From: Gautieria morchelliformis
Lineage: Eukaryota > Basidiomycota > Agaricomycetes > Gomphales > Gomphaceae
DNA length: 64,000 nt
Assembly (NCBI GenBank): GCA_015179125.1
Contig: WHVA01000111.1
Location: forward strand, 1-64,000
Direction of reading: 5' to 3'
Positions 1 to 12,439 of the stretch are shown here, one piece after another. Numbering within the stretch: the first letter of the stretch is position 1; each line of letters opens with the position of its first letter. A program made the translations under genes and the position numbers. The notes under the pieces are model-generated. The model saw only the letters and a program-made list of their open reading frames with translations, made no database searches and had not been told where the DNA came from.

Positions 1-407
1 CTCCGCTTCTGGTTCCATTTCCATCTCCGCCTCCGCTTTCGGAAACGATTCCGCTTCTGGGGGAACTTCCACCAGTTCTGTTCGCCTCACCAGTTCCACT
101 CCAATTTCCGACTTCCGCTCTCGGAACAGTGTCGGAAATCAAGCGACTCGGGCATCAAGGGTCGATCAAGGGTCAGGGGGATGCAGGGTTGATGGCGGGT
201 GCCAAGTGTTGTCCCTGGCTGTGCAGCGTAGTATAATACGGGCTCGCTGACATTGGGGGTCCTTAGACTTTTCTCTTTGGATTTCCCCTTGTCAGGTGAG
301 AATCCCCTCTCTTGTATACTCTGTTGTTCATTTATACATACTTTGGATTTCCCCTTGTCAGTTGTGTGGTAGTGTGATCTCCACAGCCAGCCAGGGTTGC
401 CCTTACA
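1..407 (+). repeat. LTR of chromovirus family 1, cut by the window start
   Basis: This is the same sequence as the LTRs at 49546-50023 and 55962-56423, from the TTCCG-rich U3 part through the TATAATA stretch to the terminal TTGCCCTTACA. The first bases of the LTR lie outside the window. No internal retroelement sequence follows, because a different gene remnant starts directly after it, so it is a solo LTR or the 3' LTR of an element to the left. Confidence 0.85.
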
Positions 408-429
408 GATACCTCATGATTTGTGCATT

Positions 430-1413
430 TTTGTTCAATCTAATGGTTGCTGTCGCAACCATTGCTTCTTGGAAGGCCACCTACAAGCCAGGAGCAGTTG
501 AAGCTTTTCTCTCAATGATCAACAAGTGTTACCTTAATAGAGGGACCACCATGGTATCAGTTTTCCTATACTGGATCGAAAAATACTCTGATTTGTTCTC
601 AAATCAAGCATGCCAACCACATTATTGTCATACAATCATCTGGAATGGGCAAGTCTAGGATGCTTCATGAGTCCTCTTGTAATGTCTTTGTGGTGATTAT
701 GAACTTTGGGAGTGATCGCATGACTGGTACGTGCATTGGCATGTGAGTGCCAATTCTGCAGAAAGGATGATACCTCTTTAGGCTATCCAACACCCGACCC
801 TGACATTTGAGAATATTTAACAGGCAGAAGCAGTCCCAAAGAGGTCATGGAGCGAACCAATTACTTCTTTATTGCGTTTTTCGATCATCTGTCTAGCCTT
901 GAGATCAGAACACCTGCTGAGCTGACAAACAAGCTAGGATATGGAGATCCAAAGTGTCAGCCACAGAGAGAACCATTTTTTTGTGATGTAACAAAGACAG
1001 CAGAGGAGGTATGCCTCTTTTTTTGGTGTCTCAATGCACCCACTCCCTCGATCTAGATAAAACTGTTTCCTCCAAGAAGACCACCAGAGCCAAAAGCAAG
1101 ATACCCCAGCCCAGGCTGTTGATGGTAGATGATCATTGATGTTTTGTTGTATTCACTCTCACCTTTTGAACCATTGGGCAATCCTTGGACACTTACTCAA
1201 GCTGCCAAGAGGCTAATCAATGATGTCCTGGCTAAGCCTAAATCTGAGCATTCTGTCCAGCTCATCGTGGGTTTTGACGAAGCGAGCGAGATGATAGTCA
1301 ACAACAATGACGGCTGGAATGCTTATTCTGTAATACACCGAGTCCTTCAAAGCTTGCATAACCATCCAATATGTAATGTGTTCATGTCCACTACCGGCTC
1401 GCCTAATAGATAG
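430..1413 (+). pseudogene. Broken P-loop NTPase gene, N-terminal half
   Basis: No intact gene is present, but separate frames give the landmarks of a P-loop NTPase in order. A Walker A-like stretch (SSGMGKSR) is readable at about 635-660, followed by hydrophobic strand-like residues. A middle block reads at 847-1056. A Walker B-like stretch (LIVGFDEASE) lies at 1261-1290, and a segment ending near FMSTTG follows at about 1380-1400. I recognise this order from large NTPase families of agaricomycetes, some of which resemble the NTPase module of Crinkler-type proteins; that link is inference. Frameshifts and stops separate the blocks, and nothing C-terminal follows here. A minus-strand remnant at 60.5-62.6 kb looks like the C-terminal half of the same kind of protein. 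Confidence 0.5.
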
Positions 1414-1420
1414 AAGAATC

Positions 1421-1902
1421 CCATTTTATGTAATCCTGTGTAATTTACAATGTATAAGGAGACCATTCTGACCCCCTTGGAGAATAATCCAATCTAGCAA
1501 TCTAGCTTCTTCTATCCATGTGACCTTGTGTGACTTGCATCTTACTAAGCTGCTAACCCCAGCTAGGGTTATTCACTTACTTTAGTGTCTAATTCTCAGT
1601 TAAGTAGTTACTTTACTGCTTAGCCACCTAGACTAATCCTCAGGGTGAGAGTGAGTCTGTCAATTGATAGTCTTGCCATTTGCACTCCAATACCCAAGAG
1701 TGTTAATCAGTTGAAAGTGCTGGTTAATATCTTTCACAAGTCAAATCAAGTCGCTTGTAAAAGCCACCTCACATACTACACTTCATCTCTTGTTTTATTG
1801 CAGTACACTGGTAGATTATCAGGGCAGTCCATTTACAAACTCACCTGCTAAGTACATTCCTTTGTAACTTTGAAATACGCTTGGAACCCGATAGTGTCCT
1901 TG
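1421..1902. other. No recognisable feature
   Basis: AT-rich sequence with short open frames only. I see no gene or repeat here beyond the target-site copy CCTTG at 1898-1902, which belongs to the following LTR. Confidence 0.4.
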
Positions 1903-2392
1903 TGTCAGGGGACACCCTGTTTTCAATTTCCAGTTCCGACACCACACCCAGTTCCGACTCCATTTCCGACTCCGGTTCCGGTTCCGATTCCATCTCCGCC
2001 TCCGCTTTCGGAAATGATTCCGCTCCTGGGAGAACTTCCACCAGTTCTGTTTGCCTTGCCAGTTCCACTCCAATTTCCGACTTCCACTCTTGGAACAGTG
2101 TCGGAAATCAAGCGACTCGCGTAGTGGGTGACATCAAGGGTTGATCAAGGGTCAGGGAGGTCAGGGGGATGCAGGGTTGATGGCGGGTGCCAAGTGTTGT
2201 CCCTGGCTGCGCAGCGTAGTATAATATGGGCTCGCTGACATTGGGGGTCCTTAGACTTTTCTCTTTGGATTTCCCCTTGTCAGGTGAGAATCCCCTCTCT
2301 TGTATACTCTGTTCATTTATACATACTTTGGATTTCCCCTTGTCAGTTGTGTGGTAGTGTGATCTCCACAACTAGCCAGGGTTGCCCTTACA
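1903..2392 (+). repeat. Solo LTR of chromovirus family 1
   Basis: A complete LTR starting TGTCAGGGGACACC and ending TTGCCCTTACA. The 5-bp target duplication CCTTG is perfect at 1898-1902 and 2393-2397. No internal sequence is present, so this is a solo LTR left by recombination between two LTRs. Open frames of 60-90 codons inside it come from the simple TTCCG-type composition and are not genes. Confidence 0.93.
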
Positions 2393-3194
2393 CCTTGAAC
2401 CTCTAGTCTTTTAGTTTATTGTTCAGTGCTGCTAAGAAATGCATTGCCTTCCAATCATATTGACTTGGACTAGTTCTTATGCTGGTTGCAACCAAGGTAC
2501 AAGTATTAAATTATTTCTAGAGTTGTTCTGCAGCATTGTTTAATGTTCTTTGAGTCTAGTAAATGACACATTCTGATAGATTGAAGTGTTAGCAATAACA
2601 CCAAAGTCTCGAAGGGTTCCAAAACATACTTTGCAGGGCAGGTACCCATGGTGGAACATCCATGTTGCAGCAGAGGTCAAATTAGCATGGAGCGTTGTGT
2701 TAAAGCAGACAGCTACATATCGTCAATTGATGCTGGAACAAGATGAACAGTGGTACAGCATTGTCATCATCTACAATCACTCAAAGAGAAACGTCTAAGC
2801 TTCTCTGCTGCTAGCAAGCCCATAATATGCACTACTTGACCACAGCCAGGGCAATTGCTTGGTACTCACCAGTGACCCTGCCCTGCCCTGATCTCCCTGA
2901 CCACTGACCAACCCTCAAGATTGGTAATAACTGTGATGTACATTTGTGTCTTAATGATCCTGCTAGCAATTAGTGCGATACCTGGGGAAATTGATCACAC
3001 ACAGGTATGTTCTGTTCAGCAATTATATTTTGCAATCCGAAGGGAAATGTCTAAGCATTCTCTGCTGCTAGCAAACCCATAATATACACTACTCAACCAC
3101 AGCCAGGGCAATCACTTGGTACTCACCAGTGACCCTGCTGACCTCCCCAACCCTGACCAACCCTGAGTGCTATGTACTACATGAGCCGCTTCAC
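2393..3194. repeat. Unassigned sequence with one direct repeat
   Basis: A segment of about 120 bp at 2785-2919 recurs at 3040-3165 with moderate divergence (both contain TCTCTGCTGCTAGCAA and CCACAGCCAGGGCAAT). The rest shows no gene or known repeat. Confidence 0.6.
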
Positions 3195-3345
3195 TTCTGA
3201 CATTGTTCCAAAAGTGGAAGTGTGGAAACAGCAAAGCGAGTGGAGTTGGTGGAAGTGCTTCTGAAAGCGGAAGCAAAATTAGGAGCAGAGCAAGCAGAAC
3301 TTGGAAACTGGAGAAGTAGTGTTCTGCAAAGCCTGGCTTGGGCCA
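3195..3345 (-). repeat. Degenerate fragment of family 1 LTR, inverted
   Basis: The stretch with GTTCCAAAAGTGGAAGTG and GGTGGAAGTGCTTCTGAAAG matches the reverse complement of the TTCCG-rich part of the family 1 LTR, with a small deletion and many substitutions. Both ends are missing. Confidence 0.6.
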
Positions 3346-3659
3346 TGGCTAAGCTGGAGCTGAGGTGCCAAAAGCCTGGCGGGGCCAGGCCAAAGCCGTC
3401 CTGAGGCTGGGAGCTAGGGCTCAGCCTGAGTTTTGGAGAGCCCGAGCCAAGCCCTCAAGCCACGGCTTGAGCGCTTACTTGAGCGCTCACCGGTTATGTG
3501 TGAATTGGGTGACAAGCGCACTCCAAATGCGGACTCAAGATGAAGATGATCTATAGGATTCAGCCACGTCATCTTCGCATGGGCTGGAATTAATTAAGGA
3601 AGGTCCGGAGGTCCCTCAGGTGGTCTAGACACCCATCAATCTCATTGACCTCTCCAGTG

Positions 3660-4115
3660 ACTGTGAGCTCATGGAGGGTACCCATACCCTTACCCTCGAA
3701 AACCCCTACCCTCATTGGAGGGTAGGGGTTTTGTCACCATAGGGGTAAGGGTTCCTTGGGGAATCATGGGTATTGTGTAGGGGTATGGGATAGTCAGGCC
3801 ATTTTGGTGCATTCTCCACAAAAACAAGCATGGAAGATATGTATCTACTCAATCTGAATGATGTCCCAGTCATCTGCTAGCTGTTCTTTGACATCACCAA
3901 CATTAGGAAGTGTTGTAGCTGCCTTTATGTCACTGTCCTTCACAAATTGTTATCAGAATGTCGTGGCAAATACCCTTTGTAAAACCATCAAAAATACTCC
4001 TGTGGGTGGGGGTAATACCCTTGTGGGTAGAGGTTTCTCAAGGGTACCAGGTGCTGTACCCTTACCCCTACCCTCCCTTACCCTTACCAAATACTCCCAG
4101 GGGTATGTACACCCC
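3660..4115. repeat. Possible foldback or MITE-type element with a strong hairpin
   Basis: Both ends are rich in CCCTTACCC-type words and their complement. Inside, 3699-3713 and 3718-3732 form a perfect 15-bp inverted repeat with a 4-nt loop. Near 4000-4110 the same GGGTA/TACCC words recur in both orientations. I could not fix termini or a target duplication, so the class is uncertain. Confidence 0.4.
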
Positions 4116-4129
4116 TGCCAATCTCTAAA

Positions 4130-4470
4130 GTCAATATCAGAGCTGAGGATAACATACATGTCTGGCAGGTTTATATACAAAAAAGGAGGGCGTTGAGACT
4201 GGTAGTTGTACTGAGACTTGGCCCAGAATGTGGGCCGAGCCAAGGTTCGGAATGGGGGGCTTGGCTTCAACTTCATAGGTTGCACCTACTCAGTGTTCTG
4301 CCCTGTATTTCAAATTGGAGTTTGGCTTCAAGCTGAGAGGTTCAGGAATAGATATCAGATGGATGGCTTAAGTTATGAGGATCTAAGTTGATATCAGAAC
4401 TGAGGAAATAGTGTACATGACAGGGGGTTTATATATGAAAAGCAGGGATCAGGACAAGGGAACCAATGCC
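4130..4470 (+). repeat. Decayed fragments of LTR family 2
   Basis: Words around 4250-4290 (GGCTTCAACTTCATAGGTTG) match the start region of the LTR inserted at 52621-53313. Words near 4150-4180 and 4410-4440 (a TACATG...CAGG...TTTATAT pattern) match its middle. The order suggests two truncated copies in the same orientation, both with C-to-T and G-to-A changes relative to the 52.6-kb copy. Confidence 0.5.
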
Positions 4471-4706
4471 CAGATCGAGCTAATAAGAAAGATAAGGGAT
4501 ATATAACTAACTAAGAACAGAAGTCAGGGGTGGAAACCAAAGAGCTGAGCATTACCAAGCAAACCCAAAGGTTCCTGAGTGAGTGCTGAGGCCTAGGCCT
4601 TGGGACTGGACTCAGGAATGGGGAATTGACAGAGAGTCAGGAACCGGTCATTGTTGACTGTGTCAAATGATAAGTACTGAACCAAAGACTGAGCGTTCTA
4701 GAGCAA

Positions 4707-5048
4707 GTGCTGAGCCCAAAGCCCTGGGGCCAGAGTCAGGAATGGGGTCTTGACATCAGTAGTGGTCCTCCACCAAAGGCTCCTTGCCTGAGGGGCTTGG
4801 AGACTGTCAACCTGCTGCTGTATGATGAGGTGCATTCAGCCATGGACAATCAGGTTATGGCATTGGTGGTGGAGCACACTCTCACACCTCCTTTCAATAT
4901 TTTTGATGCTGCAGTTCTCCTTACCTTCATTGTTTTGAATGCCAAATACTTGCTGGAACCAAGCTATGCCAGCATTGACTCCACGGTGGCACTCATCAAA
5001 CAAGAAGATGCACTCGGGGGAGAGTTGGAAACTGCCGTGGAGAAGTGA
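4707..5048 (+). other. Unrecognised open frame
   Basis: An open frame of 113 codons. Its latter two thirds, from about residue 30, look protein-like (LLLYDEVHSAMDNQVM, then an alternating hydrophobic stretch). No domain is recognised, and there is no clear neighbouring exon. It sits between repeat fragments and could be a transposase remnant or chance. Confidence 0.15.
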
Positions 5049-5354
5049 CAGTTTTCTGAGATATGAAGATTAAGTGAGTGTTTTGTTTTATCATCCTCAT
5101 CATGGGCTTATTGCATTGTGCACATTAGAGTGCCTTTAACGTCCATCTCAAAAATAGATTTATTCCATCTATTCTAACACTCCCCAGCCCAATCATATAC
5201 ATACATACAGGATTTACAACATGAACAACTAAAGTGGGTAGTCGTATCCTCATCAACCTGCTGTTGATACATGTGGCTTCAAAATTCAGTACTTCAGTAA
5301 TCAGTGCTGCCATAGCCCCTGAGTTTTGTATTCCTGAAACCTCATCAGAGTCCA

Positions 5355-6190
5355 GTGGGTCAATCTATGGCAGAGCGGTTGATTATTTGGTGATCCCAGG
5401 CTGATTGGCCTTGTATGGGGAATACACTGGTGACCAACGTCCTCAGGGTGTCACCGATGGCGTATTGGACCTCATTGGCTGGTATGAGATCCCACCATTG
5501 GTCGGTGACACGGAACAGGTCATGCATTTGCGATTGGAGGGGAGAAGGAGGCTTGGTGTTCCTTGGTGCAAGCCTTCTCATCCACATCCACACATCTACA
5601 TCATGGATGTTCAGACTGCCATCCGGCTTGTTGCAGATGGCAGGCAGGATGCCTTTGGGGTTGCGCAGTCAGCCCTGGAGCAGGTCCTGAATATCCTTGG
5701 TGGTTCCTTCACCAATGAGGAAGCAGGTGAACAGTTGCCCAAATGGCGTAGTCGCTATGACCTTATGCTGCATGTCGGCGAGGACATCAAGAAGACTGTC
5801 TCCATTGTTGCAAAGGGGGGTAATGTGATGGTGTCTTGGAATGACTTAATTTTGTGAGTTCAACTTGATTTTTTATCTTAATATGATCTAAAGCGTAACC
5901 AGTGACGATGTCCCGCATGGGTCTTTCCAATTGAGAGTTGATGTCTATCAACACCGTGCATTTAAGCCAACCCAGATTTTTGGCACGACAGCCGAGATTA
6001 CACCGAAAGCAGGTTCTGACCTTTGGCTGCTGGTCCAGGCCTTGTCCCGGGCACACTTCAGTGTGGTAGCCATACCATGCATGTGGGAGCCCAATGGTGT
6101 CTCTTTGGCCTCTTTCAGGAGGTCCTGGAACCTCTGCTCCTTGGTGTCGCAGAGGTCAAACCATTCAGCCCGTTGTTTTGGGGAGCCTTG
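5355..6190 (-). pseudogene. Broken copy of an unidentified retroelement-associated ORF
   Basis: The 5400-5690 stretch is a close copy of 41060-41345 and encodes on the minus strand the same segment (WMWMRRLAPRNTKPPS, then MHDLFRVTDQW). The match resumes around 6150-6175, which corresponds to about 41335. About 450 bp in between is foreign to the 41-kb copy, and the reading frame is broken. In both places the ORF lies near a retroelement and LTR family 4 pieces, so it is probably transposon cargo. Its function is unknown. Confidence 0.6.
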
Positions 6191-7381
6191 GGCTACAGGT
6201 TTGCATTTTCACAACCCAGAACACTTTCACATCTGACGACTTCACAGATCTTGTTCTCCAATCACCAAAACTTGCATTTACAAATAAGGATGTCCTCAAA
6301 TCTGTAACATGTAACATCTATGAAGCGAAGCCCAACAATGTGCTCAATGCTCTGCCCCAAGTTGTAATGGTGGCAGTTGTACAGTCCCAACAATTTGTGA
6401 AGAGAGTCATCGTAGCTGGGATATAGTAGCTAGTAGTGATATAATTCAGGCTTCGAGATGAGGTTGAATCAAGAAGAGTTTGAGTGAGACAGTATTGTTT
6501 CTGCAATGCGATGCAGTCATCCAGATGACTCAATGAGAATGCACAAAGGGAGACCATATATGTGGTGTAATGTGATCCATAGGCCTTCGCTTCAAGTGTT
6601 GATGCCTTGCCACGATTGGAAGGATCTAGTGTAGCAACTTCTACATCAAGTGAATAATGTATCTATCACAGTTCGACTTCAGTCACAAAATATAGATAAA
6701 ATAACCAACTTACCACCACACAGGCAAAACCAATGACTAGAAGGGGTACAGGACAGAACAAACGAGGTGAAGCAGCAGAAAGTGATGTTGTTCCAGTGAA
6801 TGCGATGTGGAGGACAGCTGCCTCTAAAGAGGGGTGATTGAACTGACCAGTCCTGGCCAGTTTCTAGGAAAGTAATATTGAGGGAATAACATAGCATGAA
6901 GATGGACTCTTACCCCCATTTGCCCTGTTACTATCTCACCCTCTGTGCAGAATACAACCTGTCTGTAGAGAAAATTGCCATTCTTTTCCAGGTTCACAGC
7001 GATTGTCTTTCTGAGCTGTAGGCTTGCGTATTGTTCAAGGTGAAATGAAGGGATGATTCGGAGGCCAATCTTTCACACATGTGCGCTGCGCCCATTTCTG
7101 ATAAACTGCATGTGGATGACAAAAATCAGTAGATAACAAGTAAGAGATAAGACATTGACTTACATATTGCCAAACATGCTCATTAGCTGGTATAATTGTT
7201 GAGGTGTTGAAGGTCTCCTGTGCGTGGGACCATGCATCGGCTGTCCATTGTGTTGTGATACCAGCTACCTCCAGAAACATGTGCTCAAGGACTAGGTTGG
7301 ACTTGAAGATCGCGTCGCCTGCTACAAGTCAACTCCTCATTGGGGGAGGGGCCGAACTCAACATTTTACAATATCACATGT
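6191..7381. other. Repeat-derived sequence without a recognisable gene
   Basis: Only short open frames on both strands. By position it lies between pieces of the 40-46-kb type of element and is probably its decayed remainder, but I could not align it to a named domain. Confidence 0.3.
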
Positions 7382-7835
7382 GTTCCACATGGTTTGCAAT
7401 GTGATCCAAGGCTTCCATTGGCAAAGTGAGGGATGTCATGTCATATTTGAGAATTTCAAGAGCTCAAAGAAGGGGAAGGGTATGGTTGCAAGGAGAGAGA
7501 GGGTTAAAACAATATGGTGGGTGTAATGCTGAAATTGTCCACGGTAAGTTGCTGACAATGAATGCTTCATATTCTGGCAATGTGTAATGGGGATACACAA
7601 CATGTGAGTGAGTGTAAGGTGTCTTAATATCTTGTGTTATCACAAGGTCTTCCCAGAACTCATCCAAACAGTGGTTATTTTGAAGGCACATAGTAACAGT
7701 TACAAGTAGAGTTAAGATGGGAAACTGCCCCAGTGATTGCCATGCACTAAGCATACAATGGGTCCTTATGTGACCCACTGGCACTATCAACAATGGTTTT
7801 ACACATCGCCTAATAGGAAGTGTGAGTAAGTACCT
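7382..7835 (-). repeat. LTR family 4 segment, copy A
   Basis: A direct repeat of 9437-9890, nearly identical over about 450 bp (starting TTCCACATGGTTTGCAATG and running to the CACATCGCCTAATAGG region). The end portion also resembles 46020-46240 beside the minus-strand gypsy element, so I assign it to that element's LTR. The orientation is taken from that match. Confidence 0.6.
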
Positions 7836-9129
7836 ATACTTACAGTGAGTCAAGTAATGTTCAACTTTGCAAGTTTCATACATCACTAGATCCATTGTTT
7901 CTTCCTGGATATCATACTTGTTTAAACAGGCAGTTGTTCATTTGCCCATGAAAATATTCCTGAGTTCCAGCTAGCTGTTGTAGTACTGAAAATACTTGTA
8001 AAGATATGATCTTCGTATGCCCACCATGTCTTGACTTCTATGATGGCTGTGTGATGCCTCTGTTGAGGGCTCATGTGAGAGGGAAGTCTGGACAGCCTGC
8101 ATTGGTCTGGATACCTGGGTTGTAGTGTATATTTGAGTAACTTCAACCCCATTGAGGGTAAAATAGGGTTCATGAACCTCAACCAACATTGGTGGGATAG
8201 CGTGTCTGATAATTGGCCTCAGTCTATGCTGTTCTCCTTGGGAAACCTAGGATGGATTGCATACCTTGAAAAGCATGTTGAGTAGTTCAATGATCTGAGC
8301 ATGAACTTCATCCTGACCAGATGGCTCAGATGTCATGGCCACAGGATTTCTCCAATAATGCACAACAAACCATGGGAAAATTCGGTTAAGAGCCTTGGCT
8401 TGGAACACCACTGAATTACTGAGACCCCAACAAGAATGGATGATGGAATTGTGTTTGCATGGGGTGTAACCATTGCTACCACAGGGTCATTTGGCACCAG
8501 GTCCTGGGTCCAGGTACAGCCAGAGAGCTGGGCCACTGAGTCTGAGGGCATGCAATGAGGACTTTCTAATGAAAACTAAGGAGTTGAACTGACCTCGAAT
8601 GATACATATTTGTGAGAGTGTACACAATGTTCTTCTTGGTTTCCTCCAGGGTCAATGCACCAGATGCAGTCACCTTGTCACCCAGTTTCTAGGCTTCCCC
8701 TTCCTTTAGGCAGGAGAGCTCTGGCAAATCCACCTTAATATTCACCTTAGTGAGGGACAACATAGTAGTGTCCAAGAATGGGTCATGCTTTAAAGTGATC
8801 TCAGCGGTCAACATGATGATATGAGAATACAACTCACCTTGACTTCTTTCAGTTTGTTGACAACTTTCCCCAAGGCAGCAACTACCTCTCGCCATCTTTG
8901 TCTTCCTTGTTGAGCTCATCCTGAAACCTCTTCAGGAAGTCAACCATAGTGGCAGTCTCTTCAGTGGTGAGCTCAGAAAGTTTGCACCGCTTCACCATAG
9001 ATTAAGATGGTAGGTGACTAACACTGGTGGGGCTTGGTGAATTGCCTGAATCAGCGAATGAAGCAAAAAGGGATATCGAAGGCAGATGGGTTGAATAGAT
9101 GTAAATAACCTAGATACCATACTTGTACC
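7836..9129. other. Sequence between two LTR family 4 copies
   Basis: No intact gene. 7825-7978 recurs at 12440-12591. Minus-strand frames of 70-90 codons occur but contain no domain I recognise. It may be the decayed interior of a retroelement. Confidence 0.3.
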
Positions 9130-9300
9130 CTAGTTATTACATAATCCCAGTGGGCCCCTTAGGGACCCACTGTATAGTTTATGCGTGGGAACCGGCCAGC
9201 GGTTTCCATCGCATCTTACTCCTATACTGTCACTATGTAGCATTAGAATACCACACCTTGGTTAAGTTCTGTGTGCCCTTGTGACTCAAGGCATAAGATC
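9130..9300 (+). repeat. LTR family 4 fragment, opposite orientation
   Basis: The reverse complement of this stretch aligns with about 46060-46200: an ACTTAACCAAG-type word, a TAGTGACAGT word, a TTCCCACGCA word and a CTATACAGTGG word occur in the same order. Confidence 0.5.
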
Positions 9301-9436
9301 GTCATCTTTACAATAGAGGTGGAATAAACAGACCATAGCAGTTTGCTTGCCACATGGCATCCAGGGATGGGAGGTTTGGGGATGTCAGGGGAGGTGTAAG
9401 GGCAACCTTTGCTCACTGTGGAGATGGTATCACATG

Positions 9437-9890
9437 CATTCCACATGGTTTGCAATGTGATCCAAGGCTTCCATTGGCAAAGGGAGGGATGTCATGTCAT
9501 ATTTGAGAATTTCCAAGGTCTCAAAGAAGGGGAAGGGTATGGTTGCAAGGAGAGAGAGGGTTAAAACAATATGGTGGGTGTACTGCTGAAATTGTGCACA
9601 GTATGTTGCTGACAATGAATGCTTCATCTTCTGGCAATGTGCAATGGGGCTACACAACATGTGAGTGAGTGTAAGGTGTCTTAATATCTTGTGGTGTCAT
9701 AAGGTCTTCCCAGAACTCGTCCAAAGAGTGGTTATTTTGAAAGGCACGTAGTGACAGTTACAAGTAGAGTTGAGATGGGGAACTGCACCAGTGACTCCAT
9801 GCACTAAGCATACAATGGGTCCTTGTGTGACCCACTGGCACTATCAACAATCATATTACACATTGCCTAATGGGCAATGTGGGTAAGTAG
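9437..9890 (-). repeat. LTR family 4 segment, copy B
   Basis: A near-identical copy of 7382-7835, 2055 bp away. It ends with ATTGCCTAATGGGCAATGTGGG, an imperfect palindrome that also occurs, split by a MITE, at 46225-46830. Just before it, 9395-9435 looks like a scrap of an inverted family 1 LTR end. Confidence 0.65.
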
Positions 9891-10542
9891 CCATACCCCA
9901 TGGAAATTTACGGCTACTACAGTAAATCCCATAAATCTCGTCGGACCCAGCTTTTTGGTGGGATCCTTCTGGTGCTTGGCAGATTCACCCAGCTGGGCAG
10001 GCTTAGCCATCACTGGCTGCCCGCTCGTGAGCAGGCAGCAGGAGCAGGGGGTGTTGCGCGCTCCCTCCCGCACTAGGGTAGCTCATGTAAATAGTCCAGA
10101 ATTGGTTTTTTTAACTCAAAACACTGTTTAAAAAAATTTGGCTGCCATTTAGGATGGGCAGGGTGCCAAAACCAGCCGTCAAGTGAGCATACAAGCTTAC
10201 TGTGGGTGATCAGTGGCCAATAAAAATCGAAAAAATTGCCAGAAGACATGCTTAAGCATAGGGGGGATGGTTGTAACTGTCATATATATGTGTATATAAC
10301 TTAGCTCATCTATATTTCATAAAATATATCACAATTGAGACAGTTACCGGCACCTGTAAGACATGCTTAATCCTAGCCCTAAAGTTCTTTCTCACAGTCT
10401 GCAGCTCCCCCAGGAAAGGGTGTATACCCCATTGTCTAAACATCAATAGTTACATATCTTTGTACTATACATGCATATTATTTTAAACATACTTTCTAAT
10501 CAGATCTCTCACTCATATATAATAATATAGTACAGGTATTGT
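9891..10542. other. No recognisable feature
   Basis: A short GC-rich patch (9950-10080) followed by AT-rich DNA. No gene or repeat is recognised. Confidence 0.35.
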
Positions 10543-10693
10543 CCATACTTGCTTCTATATTCTGTGATTGTACATCTAACATGTTTCATATATACTTCAA
10601 ACATGTACTCATATGGTCCATACTTGCCTCTACATTCTATCATCATACATGTAACAAGCTTCATATATACTTTTAATATATAGTCATCAAAAT
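10543..10693. repeat. Two tandem 75-bp units, AT-rich
   Basis: CCATACTTGCTTCTATATTC at 10543 recurs as CCATACTTGCCTCTACATTC at 10618, and the units run through a shared CTTCATATATACTT-like block. Divergence is moderate. Confidence 0.6.
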
Positions 10694-11061
10694 CCTATCT
10701 GAAATTGCTCTGTTATACACACCATGCTTTAGCACATACAACCATATTTTTAAATATCAGAACATTCAAAAAAAATTAGGATATCCACAATATACAAGTT
10801 GCTCAAAATGATGGACTATGAATTCGGTTAGGGTTGATATTTTAAAAGATATCTAATATATCCTAGAAGAATGTACATTGTTGTCAATGTGAACATCCTC
10901 CTACCATGAAACGATGCACCGGTCCTCAGGGTGAGCAGCGTGGTGTGAGCACCAGATTTACGTGGTAAATACTGGTAAGTGACTGGTAAGTCTAGTGGTA
11001 AGCGTAGATTTACACCAGATTTATGCCAGATTTACAGGTCTGGAAAACAAAAAGGGAGCCC

Positions 11062-12044
11062 TGTCATGACCTGTTTATTCTTGTATCAAGTTACACCCAT
11101 TTCCCCTTTCTATCCCTCCATCTCTACATTTGCTTCATTCGCTCTTCGCCAAATTTGCTGAATGACCATTCGCTACTCACATCATTCGCTAGTAGGCATT
11201 CCATCAAACACGATAGGCATCCTTTACCCAATGTGATGGTTCATCACTGGCCCCATCATCCTCCCAATTCAGCCCCCTTTGGGTGTTCCTATGGCCAGGA
11301 TGCATTCGCATGATGTCCTACCCGCAGGTCGTGTGGGATCGACCCAACAGACCAAGAGTCCATGCAGGGTAATGTGTATGCAGGTCACGTTTTCTTACAT
11401 TGGTACCTTTGTCCTCTTTCCTCTCCGTTGTTCCATGTTCACACTCCTCCTTAGTTCTATTGTATATGTGTTTCATCTATTTTGTATCCTGACTGCGCAC
11501 CCCTATCCAACCCTGACTCACAACGGCCTCTTTCCTATTCGCTGATATCATATGAGCATTCGGTATAAGTAGTTTACATTTGCATGTATATTCTGCAGTT
11601 CAATTATCATACGTCTATCTTGTGCAAAGCTTGACCTCACTGTGACTATCGTCTTGAGCCCTCTTCTATAGACTACTACCTTAGACCAGAGGAGGACTCG
11701 AGCACCACTGGTGAGTTTCCAGACTTCACCTTCACTACTTTAGTCTTCATACCATTGTCGGTGCTGTCGGCAAAGGGCTCTGAAGGAGCACCTTCGCCGG
11801 TGAAAGGATTGTAACTACTAGACAACCTTTCTGTGAGACCTTGTATGTTACATCATCAAGTATCATGGGCTATTTAGCTACAACTGCAGATAGGGCGAGC
11901 TCTGTTCAGGTAGCCCTCTTACCTTCTAAAACATTCATTGGCTTAACCTTATTCACCAAACTACACACTTCATTGCACAAGCCGTTCAGGTGTTCACTGT
12001 GTTCACTAATACACGATATTAATGCCTAAAATCCAATCTTGACA
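11062..12044 (+). repeat. Solo LTR, family 5
   Basis: Starts TGTCATGACC and ends CAATCTTGACA. The 5-bp target duplication AGCCC is perfect at 11057-11061 and 12045-12049. The 983-bp LTR matches the inverted copy at 12601-13565 over its whole length apart from small indels. No internal retroelement sequence is attached. ATTCGC-type words recur in its first part. Confidence 0.93.
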
Positions 12045-12439
12045 AGCCCCCAGGGGAGCACTACTTATCAGGAATCGTTTATATAGTTACTAAGTGTGTA
12101 CCTACAGCTTTTGGAAGCATAATAATAACATTGGTGCAAGCTACAGGTCAACCTTACCAACCAGCACAGCCGCAGGCTCTGCATGGTCACCGTCTAATAA
12201 AAATGTATGCCTAAAGCAGGATAAAATACTTTCATATAATTCATAATTTATGTGAAGCATGGATACATCTCTAACTTGTCCTAATACTATTTACCATAAC
12301 TGCAGTAATGTGCCCCCTTGAGTTCAAAAGGTCACATGACTGATGAAAATTTCTGCGGCCTGTGATCATGGCAGTCGCCCGGCAGCACGCCGCGCTGCTG
12401 GGCATGCACCGAGTTTGGAACCCCACCATAAATCTGGCG
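12045..12439. other. No recognisable feature
   Basis: AT-rich sequence after the solo LTR. No gene or repeat is recognised. Confidence 0.35.

Noticed and set aside
1819..2144. Several 60-90-codon frames on both strands
   Set aside because: They lie inside a solo LTR and reflect its TTCCG-rich composition.
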